Origin: Formicarius rufipectus
Lineage: Eukaryota; Chordata; Aves; Passeriformes; Formicariidae
Length of the DNA stretch: 64,000 bases
Reading direction: 5' to 3'
Assembly: GCA_013399695.1 (NCBI GenBank)
Contig: VXAU01000760.1
Span: forward strand, 2,213,361 to 2,277,360
In this document: in pieces, positions 48,501 through 60,698 of the stretch
Position numbering within the stretch: the stretch's first letter is position 1
Layout: the number at the start of each line of letters is the position of its first letter
Position numbers and translations under genes: made by a program
Notes under the pieces: model-generated
Told to the model about the DNA's origin: nothing
The model's database searches: none
Seen by the model: the letters and a program-made list of their open reading frames with translations, nothing else

Positions 48501-50074
48501 ACTGTTCCTGGGAACAGCTTTCTATGGCTTTGTACAGCAGTTACCTGCAGAAATTTGTGTTCTATAGCATTCTGGCATTAAGGTATGTTCTGACTCTGAA
48601 GCACAATGAATTTAATGCAATTCAAAATATGGTGGTTTACAGCCTAACTAAAGAACTTCTGATAATCTCATATCACAGGCTTTACATTTTAAGCTTACCA
48701 TTAAACCCCAATGGTAAGAACAAAAAGGCCAGGTTCAGTTATTCAGAGCAGTGAATCTCTTTTTCTACTGATGTGCCATGCAGTCAAAGGCATCAACACT
48801 GTAACAAATATTAAGAAATCTGTCACTAACTATCATCCAGCTGGAAAGAACAAACTCCCCAGGGCCCACTGTTGACAGCACTGGAAGAAACACCCTCACC
48901 TGGAATCACATATTATTTCATCCCAGGGAACGCTTCAGTGTGCAGCCTTTACACTTCAGATATGGGCAGCAGGCTATTTTCTGCACTAATTAAAGGATGT
49001 TAAATTGAGATCAGCCACTCCTTATTGCTTGTCTTACATCTTGTGTTCACAACTGAACTCAAGCACAGCTGGGGGTGGCTAAATATTAACCAAGAACAAG
49101 TTAAAAAAAATCAATACTTTCTAGATTAGTAGCCTTTTGTTTCCCCATCCTAGTGACTAGAATTTCATGTGCCATTTTCTTATTTACAATTCTCATGGCT
49201 GAAGCACCTCCAGAGCTAATGAATAACTGTGCATCCAGATCTTTCCCTAAAATTAAAGAATATATGGGAAATGGAGAACTGGATCCCTGTGGGCAGGCAC
49301 ATGTGTGTGTTTGCTGACAGCAAATCCATTCTGGTGCTAACACAGCTCTGTGGAGCTGGACTAGGGCTGACCCAGGTCCACCCCACCAGAGTGCACAGGT
49401 AGGCAGTGGCAGGTCCCAGCATGTGCTCAGGTGCTAATATCCCCCTCTCTCACCACCAGGGTATTTGAGCTTTCTCTCTGCCACAGTTCTCCTTCCCTGG
49501 TGCAGGATGGGAGGGAGGGGAGCAGACAGTGCTTTACAAATAGCCATGGCTTCACAGCAACCGTAAGCCCCAGATATCCAATAGGGTCATGCAAGATGTG
49601 TCCCAGAGCTCATTCAAGGCTGCCCAAGCCCACAGAAATATCTCAGGCCCTGCGCCACTTTTCACCTGAAACTCACAAACCCCCCAGGACACACCATTTG
49701 CAGTTACATTTCAGTATAAAGTACACTGCAGCCTTTCCATAGTGCAGACCCTCCTACAGAAACAAAATAACACAGCCCCCCAAAATCCCACTGAATCTGA
49801 ATCAGAAAAGGTACAAGAAATGCCAGGAATTTCCCCAGTGGCAACCAGATTCATCCACACATACTACTTCACTATGGCCCTACTGCCCACACAAATCCCA
49901 GTTTAAGTTTGTTTCTCCCAGAAGCACATTATGAAAGTCCAGCATCTCAGCTCTGTGAAATCCCCACCCAAAAACAGACATGAGATATCAGAGACACTCA
50001 GGCTCTAGCCAGGGCAGAGCCCGTGGTGTGAGCACTCACTGCCTCCCACTGTGCCCGTCAGTGGTGTGATTCCC

Positions 50075-50139
50075 AGCCTCGGTGAGCAGGCACAGAGACA
50101 GGAGCTCAGAGGCCAATATTGCCCTCGCTCACCGAGGCT
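50075..50139. repeat. 13-bp perfect inverted repeat
   Basis: AGCCTCGGTGAGC (50075-50087) and GCTCACCGAGGCT (50127-50139) are exact reverse complements separated by 39 bp. The arms are GC-rich and each contains a CpG, unusual for this region. Transcription across it would give a stable 13-bp stem. Confidence 0.9.
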
Positions 50140-53100
50140 CTGCAGAGATCTCAGAGCTCAGGTGCTTCAGCCCTGTCCCTCCCCAGCCCCAGGAGTGCAG
50201 TGCTCTGCTTGTTCCTCCTCTGCAGCACACATCAGACTGCTGGACTCCTCTGCACAGGAGCATGGACATGACGGTTTCCCAGGCTGTCCCTGCCCAGAAG
50301 CAGCTGCAGGCCCAAGTCCTGAATTACTCGCTCACAACCAAACCACCACAGCCCACATGATCAACACACGCCAGGAGAGGGACAGAGCTGGGCTAATAAT
50401 ACAAGCTGTCCCCACTGCGTGACACACCAGCCAGCACCATGCAAGACAAATGGCTGTTTCCTCTCGTAGGTGCCAGCAGAAATCGTATTTCAGGCAAGTC
50501 AAATCCATCCATTCTAGGGAAATGCCAAAACATCCCAGTTTGGAAGCTCCATCTCCTTACTGACAACAGTGAAAGAGAACAGTTCAGATATCAGTCACAC
50601 AAGTTTCTTTTTGCTGTTGGCAAGCTAAGAAAACATGTTCAAAATAGCAGTAAATAATCTGCCTAACAATCCATCTGCATTGGTTTGTGCCTCTGTTGCA
50701 GCATTAATCTCCTTGGAGATCTTTCAGTGGCATGGATTCATACAAAAAACAGTAGTGCAAAATCCCACATGGCACACAATCTATTTGTTTGTCACATGGG
50801 CTGCTCTCTGGAGCCAAAAGTCTGAAATGCATCATGACAAGTCATTTGGGAAACAAGACCTCCAGCAGTTTCTGTATCTGCCTGATAGGACCACACATAG
50901 TATTACCAAATAATACAAAGTAAGACATGCAGGGCCTGCATTTGGATATGTCATAGCAAAGGTTATCTTCATGGCAAGTTGTTACCTGGATTGATTCTAA
51001 CACCTTACAAGTCTCTGTTAAGGTCACAGAGTTAACCCACCTGCAGCAAGAGAAGAACACAATCTCAACCCTACCAAGTGAAAAATGCTTCTAGCTCAGA
51101 TAGTTTTCCCTATGGATGATGGTAGACAGACATAGGTGTTGGGAATGCTGCTGCATACAGGCCCATGTGCATGTGGCAGCTGCCCTCACCACCAACAGCC
51201 CCGACCTCCTCTCAAGCTGCCAGAACTGAGGGCAAATAGTTACAGAAACTTACTGCTACTGCTGCTGCTGGAAGTCTTGGAGGAGGAGAGATGAAATCAA
51301 GAGTTTCTTGTTCCAGGGGAATTCTTGCCTTTATTACCAGCTGATTCCACAAAGAGTGGCCATTGCAATTTAAAATCCTCTATCTATGCTTTAACCCCTG
51401 TTCCCATGTGAGGATTTTTTCACCACTGTAAGTGAACACCATGTTGCTCTGTCACAGTTTTTAAGTGGCACAGTGAACACTGGGAAGCCATCCTTGCAGA
51501 AATACTACTACTCAAGGCTGGGCTCCTCTCACCCAGCACTCTCTGTGGGCTGGAGTTCAATGGTCTTTCCAGCTGCTTCAAAAGAGGGCAAACCTGGCAG
51601 TTCAGCCCACCCAAGGGGATGTTTGAGAGAGGTGGAGTGAATGACCCATCATAATTGCTCATCATGGCTAGACTGACTCCATAACTCATTTTAAGAGACC
51701 TCAAGCTGGATGAGATGAACACTATCCAAAGCGATCACGTTTGAAAAATACATCAAACCAAATGCTGGAACACATTAGTAACAACGGGTGGAAAATTTCT
51801 GCTCTGTAGTATCTGTAAAAGGACAACATCAGGTACAACAAAACCTGCCCACCACACCCACACATTCCTGCTGATCGGCTCATGCTGAATTTCAGGCACC
51901 CTTCAGACAAGAAAACTGAAATTTTGCAGCCCATCAACCTCAAGGATTAATTACATTTTTAATTAAAATGAGTGTTTTCACACTGAAATGGCCTTTATAT
52001 GTCCCAGTTGCACTGGAAATAGATGAGAGGTGAGGAACTTGCCTAACTACTGTTGCTACAGTATACTGTGCTTGAAGGTACCTTGTGCAAGAGCAATGAC
52101 AACACATGGGTTCAGTCTTTAAATCCAGCTGAAATTTTAGAAATATTTGAGTTTATATGAAGAAATAGCAGCACTGACTGCCATCACTCTCAAATTATTT
52201 CTAATCACTTCTTACTCCATCTTTACTGTCATGATATGAGCCTTCCTTTGCAATAATTGTATGTCATACTATGGATGAATGACTTCTTATTAAGTGATTT
52301 TCTTCAGTAACTAATGGCCCTTCATTTAACATTAATGATAAATAAATCAATACATGTAGTAGCTAAAGGTACTAGTTTCTTCATGTTCAATTATTGTCCA
52401 CAAAGATGCCACGAGAGGGCTTCCATAGAAAAATTGGGCAGCTCTAGGAAAGGGTTAATCATCTTTCAGGAGTCGCTAAGCAACACAATTCTGCTCTTAT
52501 GGCATGTTCTGCCAGACAGAGCTGTGGCAATGATACAACCTTTCTGCATCTTATCCAGAGAGTTTGCTGAAAACTTGCCTGCAAACAAACAGAGCAGCAA
52601 ACCCCTGGGCTGCTCACAGATTCAGCTTCTGGTAACTATTAGTTTTCAAATTACTTTAGTACATTTAATTTTCTGTTCAAAAACATATATTCTATTTTAA
52701 TATGACTTAAACGATGAAAAAGAGGACTAACTAAAATGCAGCTGTAGAACTAAAACCAAACAGAGAAGGCCCAATATTCCATGATATTCAATACCCCACT
52801 ACTAAGTTGCTTCATGAGATGTGCCAAGCACAACAAATGAAAGCAAACTTGAAAGACTGCAGAAATTCAGAAGCCAAGTTCAGGCTTCAGCAATTGTCTC
52901 TTTTCCCTCCCAGAGGGGAAAGGGAGCCTTGAGGAGGGTACAGACAGCTCCAAGCAGCTGCACTGGAGGTGCAATGCAAACCACACCAAGACTGCATCAA
53001 TCATTAGGGGTTACTGAGGGCTGTTAATTCTTAAATACAGTCTCATTTATTTGCGCTTATGTGATCATATACACTTGCTAAACATCTTAATCAGAGGGAA

Positions 53101-55842
53101 GGGTGCATCCTATGATGAGAAAAGCCAAACAACAGGGATTTAAATATCTATGAGCCCTGGGGAAATACATTTCCAGCCTTTGAAAGTTAATTTCCAGGGA
53201 CTTACTTCTGCAAAGGCTCTGGGAACATTTAAACTCACACACGAGCATCGAGATTGTTTCAGACAGAGCACATGTAAATCAAGCATATACGTCACTCCTT
53301 GCTCATTTAGTCATTTAGTCTCAGCCAAGCTCTGGGAAACAACACAAATAAAATCTATGTGTAGCCAGCATTTTCTAGCAAAAACTACTAATCAGATTTT
53401 ATGGAGCCAGGTTTTGCTTTGTTTCTCACTAATTTTTTAGTTGTCTTATGTAATAGACTTATGTACAGTAATATTCTGGTCTGTGTATCACAGGGGCTGT
53501 ATCAACTCACTGGGACAAGAAAGATCTCAGCCCAAGCTCCTGGTTGCTGCCACTGGGGCTGTGCAGCAGTCAGACACCATCACCAGGAGCACAGGATTGG
53601 GAAGGCAGCCAGCAGCTCTGGAGCTGCTCCAGCTCTCCTTTGGTCACTTTGGATGTTCACTAGATCTTCACAAAGTGAAAAAATCCAAACTGTTCTGGAC
53701 TGACAGTTGGGTTGATGAATGCTGCCAAGTATATGGAAAGGGTCAGCAATTCTCGTGACTAGGATCACACATACCTGGGAGCAGAAAGGACATCTATGTA
53801 AAGCAGGTCTCTGAATAACACGTTTGACTTCTGGCAGGTTGCTCCAAGCAGGCTGGGAGGTCTCCTTTGGAAATACTGGAACTAAAGACAAGGTCTGTAT
53901 AAAGGAATACTACATCATATTACTTCACTAAATAATTGCTCCCTTAGACAACCAAATCACAAGAAAAGGAATAAAAACCTATGAATTTGGGGAGTTGGGT
54001 GGCCTACATTTATTCAGAAATAAATGATGTATCTTAATGCTGACGCTGGCATTTGTTCCCTAGGATTTGTAAAGAGGTTTAAACAAGTGAGCATTTTTTA
54101 TAAGAATACTGGGGTATACTATGTTAAAATAGTTTTCATCTCAAAAGAGGAAAATCTAGATTTTTTTAAAACAGGATGACTTCAATATTGAACAAAAAAA
54201 ACCTTTGAGTGAAGAGAGACAAAAAAATTCATAAAATACAAGTATCTGTTTCAGAAAGTTCTCTATTTTGTAATGAACTGGGTTTGCTTTTAAAATACTT
54301 TGGATCTCTTGGGACATTTGGATGGGTTGTATTAGGAGAGGCTGAGCAGGCTCACACCTAAGACCACAGCAGCTTCTGCACTTACAGCTGAACCAAGGAG
54401 ACTTGTGGGATGCAGTCACCCCAGGCACTGGGAAACCTGACAGAAAAGACAAATGTGGGGAGCTGGCAGCACTTCTGGAAGCAGAACAAGCAGTTTAAAA
54501 ACAGAGTACAAAGAGTCAGGAAACCTGGGCAGAGGGAAGCTGAGGGTCTGCCAGAGAGATGTTCTACTACAGCTGGGCACCACAGAGACACCTCGGTCAA
54601 GGTCCTCACTTCACTGTACACTTGAACTTGGTGCTTGACTTGCAAGGCTGGCAGTACTTAAAATGCATATGCAGGGTCTTTTCTGCCCTGGAAACAAGCC
54701 CAAGCTGCGAAAGAGAAATTCAGCTCTAGCTCAAATGTGAACCCTTCTGATGTCTTCGTATCTGTGGCTCAGTCCTTTTTCAACATATGACCTACCAGCC
54801 AAAAGAAACCGGTATATTTTTAAGCCATACCTTCAAACACACTTCCTAAATCTCGGGATACTTCATTGTGTTTTGGAGGGGCCAATAAGCTCCCATGTCT
54901 GTAAGTGACCCCTTACACCTCTGAAGTTAGGTAAGATACCAAGTGCCCAGGAATCCAGTCAGTCACTTTCAGGTAGTTCTATCATCAGGCATGGACAGTG
55001 ACTCAAAGGCTGAGGAATGGAAGTGAGTCATGAAGCAGCATTTCTCCCTGCTGAGACAGTGTCCTACACTGAGCCAGGGACTCTAACACCAAAGTGATTA
55101 CATTATGTTTCTACTGCATTCTCTGAAAGGAGCTAATGAGATAAAGCTGGAGGGGAGAGGTCTGAATGCCCCCCCTTGGAAAGACAGGGCTCTCCACATG
55201 CTGCCAGGGTCACTCTCTCACACAGAGGTAAGCAGCCTGCAGCAGGGATATTCACTGCTGGGGCTGCCTGCTTTTTTAACAATATGAAAATAGAGCTGAA
55301 ATGGGCCTGTGGAGTTCACATGGTCTTCCACCCTCCTGCACAATAGTATTGAAAAAATTAATTAATATTATCTAAATTATTTCTTTGGGACCAGGAAAAG
55401 CATACAGACAACCTAAAAAACACAAAGTCTCAAGTAATGCTATCAAGTATATAGGTCACTCCCCTATCCCCCTCCCTACCAAACATGCTGTAATACAGAC
55501 AGACAAGAATTTGGGGCACAGTCATTCCCTATGTTCAGAAAAAAAAAACAAGCAGAACTGACAGCAGTATGCATTTACTCAGAAACAGCAAGGTAGTCTT
55601 TCTGTGTGCCATTAATTCACCTGTACCTTTTCCAGCCTCATAACCCACGCTTCCCTGTCAATCTCCTGTTTTAGTATCCAGATCAGATCTGGTTTAGCTC
55701 ACATTTCCACAGAACTCAACAAACCTTTCCTCCACGGGGGGAGACAGCTCAGAATATATCAAGCTCTCCTTGTGCAGTTGCTTCTAGTCATCTTCCAGTG
55801 AAAAACTTCTCCAGGAGGGATTGGGGTAACCTGTCACCTGCC

Positions 55843-55857
55843 AGCTTAGCTTAGCTT
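55843..55857. repeat. (AGCTT)3 short tandem repeat
   Basis: Three perfect copies of a 5-bp unit. Confidence 0.85.
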
Positions 55858-58800
55858 AAAGGATGATTATTGAAAATAAAGTAAATTATTACCTGAAAGT
55901 GCTGGGTTTTGTTAGAGGAAAAAAAACAAACATGATTTCTTCAGCAGCTCTAAATTCTCCTAACCCTGAAATTTGTTACTATACTTATAGATCCACATAT
56001 AGCTACATTTGATATTTACGTGTAGTCAGACTCCATTTAGCCAGGGAGATGCCACTACATGGAAGGAAGCCATCTGTTCCAAAACAATCAGGTTGACCTT
56101 GCTTTCCAGTAGGCCAGGAGCTAAAAGAAAGGCATGTCTTTGTCTCTCCGAGGAGACAAGGTGCCATGCTCTTGAAATGCAGACCAGCTTCACGGGGACA
56201 TTCAGAATCCCTGCCACAAGATATGGAAGGATGCAAAAGGCAAGATCTGGCTGCCAGAGCAGGGGGTGCAACAGGTATTTCCACCTTTTTGAGCATGGAC
56301 TCAAATCTGAAATGGATTCTGAGGATGCCTGAGGATGAGATTTTGGAGAAACAAGGGGAGCAGTTAATAACTGCAGCAGAGCCAGGCCTGCTCTCTGCCT
56401 TTGGTACCACACCTGTAGAGCAGCTCGCAGCCGATGCATTGGAGTCATCTGATGTGCAGGCTGACATGGGACACAGAGGCCTTTGGAAATCCCATGGTGT
56501 CGGATCAAGGATGGAAGCTGGAAAAGAAACTTATTTCTGACCTTAAAAAAAAACAGATGCATCCCCTCAAGCATGGGAGAATAGGCATCTCTTTAAGGTT
56601 TTAAACTTTTAAAATTTAACTTTAGAAGAAATTCTTTCTCTTATAAAAGAAACAAAGAAGAGAAATATCACAATCCCATCTCTGAGTGCTCTGTCAATAA
56701 TTAATGATGACACACCTAACCAGCTCTGGCATTACAACAACTCCCTAATGCTTTGCTGTGTGAGTAAGACATTGACTGCAGCCCTGGGGAGCTGGCAGGT
56801 TTGAGGAGCCTTGATGAGCTCTCCAGAGCACAAATTGAGAGGTCAGAAGTGAGAGAAGAAATCTAATGATTTGACCAGAACCAGCTGTGCTTCTTCTTAC
56901 CCCACAGCACTGCGATCACTAATGAGCACCAAGGCAGGCAAGCAGACAGGGCTGTGTCCTGATGAGAGTGCCTGAGGGAGGAAATAATCCACCCTTTAAT
57001 GCCACAGGGCTCATGCTTACCACCGGACACTGGCACAAGACCATGATTTATGTCAAAACCTACTGGGAATTTCTGGTTACTGTTGATCTTGGCTGGGGAA
57101 AGATTCCCAAACACATCATTTAATCACAATTGTTTTGGTCCCTTGTATTAATCTTTCTCCGATTATTATTATTCTAGACAAACACATTTTTGCTGAGTAC
57201 AGAGAGCAAAAGATGAAATGGCTGGCTGAATCGCTTATTTTTTAAAAAAATCCTATACTTGCTTTGCAATTAGGTGAAAAAAAATGTGTCTGGAGAATAT
57301 GGAAAACTTTCAAACTTATTTTTAAACCTGCCAGCCCTTCCCACAGAGAATGCTTCCAGTCAGAGAAATGTCAGAGCAAAGGGCATCAGCTGTCCTCCTC
57401 CACATGGCAAGGACTCCAGGAGAGGGAGTCAGAGGCTCCCAGGTGCTCAAGATCACATGCAGACTCAGGCTTTGGTGTCCCAGAAGATTCCCTGTTGCTG
57501 ATGGCTTCTCAGTGTTGTAATACATCTCACATGGCTAATTTCTCTGTGTGGTTTTTAACAAGCTCTTCAGAATTTATTTTCTTCACCCACATCTTTGCAG
57601 AAATCCTTCTCTTTTTTAATATGATATTCGACTACACAGGGCATCTGACTTCCTAGGGAACAAGAGCTCTTCACTAGGACTTTTTTAATGAGCAACTAAA
57701 AAAAACCCACCATTTTTTGTAGAATCAACATTTGACATGGAGCCTCAAAAACAGTGTTCTTTTTAGATTTTAACTGCTTTCCTCCTTTTGATTTTGTTTT
57801 ATTCCCATACTTCATAAGTTTCTGTTTGATTTCCCTTGTTTTCAATATTCCCCAATTTTTACTAGCAGCTCTGCTGTGAGAGATGACCTTCATTATTACT
57901 GCATGCCATAGAAGGTATGCTCAATCTGTGAGCAACACAATTTGCTTTGCTGATACCTTCTCCCCTGCTAATAATATAAATAACCACCCTAAGCTGTGAT
58001 ATCCAAACTGGGCTCTATCCCACATCTCAGACTCAGTGGTTTGTGATGCCAAAGAGTCTCACAGTATCAGGAATGATTAATAAAGCCAGGTATTCTTATA
58101 ATGTCATTCATTTATTAGAATCACATCTTTCAATATGTAAGTTTCTCCAGGCCTTGAAATTAATAGGAATTTGAACAGAGGAATCTCAAAGTCTCAGAAG
58201 GCAAACATGAAGAGCTCCAAGATGATGCCACAGGATCAAAGTTACAAATCATCCATCCTTGGACATCCTTTTTTTCAGGCTGCGATTCTATGGGGAAGAC
58301 AGTCACTTGGTTCATGGTCTCTGATTGCTTGTGACAGGGTATATACAGAACCTCTTGCTGTTAACACCTGTAAATTGAGCTCTGCCACTGCCAAAATCAA
58401 TGCAAACTTCATCTCCTCCTGATCACACCTTCCATGGGTTTGCAGAAACAATGCTACTCATTCCCTACAGCATGGCAATGATGTGAGAAGCAGGATATAA
58501 CCTGCTCACTTATAATTCCATCAGCACTGCTGTTCTGTGTAGTACCCAGTAGAAAGCAAGTCACCTTTGTGAAAAGGGCACAGAATTACTGGTTTTCCTA
58601 TCCTGCCCTCCCACTTTAGTCCCAGTTTATTCCCAGTCTCTCCACAGCTTGTCTCCTATGCTGTGTGATGGTACACTCAGTATCTCTCAATTATAGACAG
58701 CACACAAGCCCTAACAACCCCAAACTCATCACACTGACACATCAGCTATTCTGGTGCCAGCACCTACCACTTCTCAGGCTCACCTCTGGTCCTCCTGGGA

Positions 58801-60675
58801 AAGCTTTAGCCCAGCCCCTGAACTCCTCAGATGGGACATCCATCTTTCTCGACTGATGCCTATTTCTGCAGGTCTGCAAAGAAGCCCTTCCAGTGTTCCT
58901 TTGGTCTTCGTTTACCTCTACTCTCATGCTCTTCAGTTCAGCTGCCAATTTAGCCCACCATTCTCCCCATCCTTCTGACTCTGGTTTCCCAGCTCAGGAC
59001 AGTCTGATGCTGACATCCCAGGCTTCAATCCATTCCAGTGAACTACCCTGGTCCCCAGCATAACATTTCACACATCACCCACCTCTTCTGGAACTTTGCT
59101 GTCCCCACTAAATATCTAAATAGCCACCCCAGTTTCCTACCCCACCAGGAGCCCTGTAGCTGCCCAGGGCACAAGGCCAGTTCCCAGACTGGCCATCATA
59201 TCTGCAGATGGAGAAATGGGCTCTGGAAATCATCTCATTAGAGAAATGGCAGATAAGCAGCTACTGCAGTTCTAGGACAACTCTGTCTTCCACAGTGATA
59301 CTATCTGGTTTCATCTGCCAACATTTTTTTCATCTACCAAGAATAGTACAGCCCATTGAATAAGTGCATTTTATTGTGATAAGAAGCTTTAGAATTTGGG
59401 ATTAGTATGTGTATGGGGAAGATGATAAGATCAGTTAAACTTTTCTACTAATCAATTCAAGAAGGCAAACCCACAGTAAATTGGCCACAGTGCTGAAAGA
59501 TGAAAAACATAGTCCATTTTCATCAAATTATTTCAAACTTTGCTCCTTCAATGGCTGCAGCTAATTAGGTTCTGCCTACATATCTGTGGGATTTTTCAAG
59601 TCCATGAAAAAGTGCCCAAAGACAGAAAGGTTTATCAGATTCAAATGGCTTTATAGTGTGGGTTTTCTTTCTCATTATTCATCTGACAGGCAGAATAACA
59701 ACTTTCTACTCACACTGTATAGGTAATTAAAGTCAATGTTTGTAAGCAACCCTACAGGCACCCCCAGTCCCAGCACTCCAACTGTGTAGGCAAAACTAAA
59801 TTTGACATTTTGTCAAGGCCAAGCAGCATCCTTCTGTTCTAAGGCAGCCTCAACTAACCACTTAAGAGGATGGGATCACTTTGAGAGTAAAAATGCCCAT
59901 CTTATTCTACCTCTGGGTAAAAGGCAGCAGCTCTTGTCTAAGACACTTAACCTTGAGAGGAATAGTTGAGCAGTGAATAACTCACCATTCAGGAATTAAT
60001 CCAGTTTGGACCTTGTCTAACTAAGAGTTCGACTCATCCAAAGCACAATCTAATGACTCTTCGATCACAGTATGTTGGTAACTGAAGTTAAAGCTCATCA
60101 TAAGTGCAACATCTTTTGTCAAAACACTAACTCAAAATGATCCAGTCATCCCCAGAAGGTGTTTATGAGCAGAACCACGAGTGAACAAACCAGGACAACT
60201 CTTTGACAATACACAACTATAGGCTATGAGGTATGCCAGAAATCCATCCTTCCAGTAAAATCCATGTCTTGCCCTATCAAGGGCACTTACTTTCCCAAGA
60301 ACTCTCTTCTAAAAAACATGGGTATGGTTGAAGTGGTTGCAGCAAGTGAAACGTAGCTGGTGGTCAGAGTTATATTACAAGCTTTGCACAAAACTGTTAA
60401 ATCGTATATATGGTTGACTGACACCAATGATGATCCAAAAGCTATTTACAGTGGTTATCAACAAATCAGTGAGATCACTGTCCTACTCCCTCATTTCCCA
60501 ATACCTGGATTCTAGCAGATCCAGGTAAATCAACTGTGTCTTCATAATGAAAACAGAAATTTAATTATTCACAAGCATTCCCCTTGAGCTTTCTCTGGGC
60601 TTTTTGTGAATGATTAACAGAGCAGCTGTTCCAGACAGCACTCTCAATCCCTGCTTGCTGGCCTGTTAAAAGCAG

Positions 60676-60698
60676 TGACTCATCAGCACATGACGTCA
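60676..60698. promoter_or_regulatory. AP-1 site next to a full CRE (candidate distal enhancer)
   Basis: TGACTCA at 60676-60682 (extended to TGACTCATCAGCA) and a perfect palindromic TGACGTCA at 60691-60698 lie 8 bp apart. I noticed no other full CRE in the window. The pair sits about 26 kb upstream of the SCG2 start. SCG2 is an activity-induced CREB/FOS-responsive gene in mammals, so an activity-dependent enhancer is a reasonable guess. The motifs are certain; the function is not. Confidence 0.35.
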
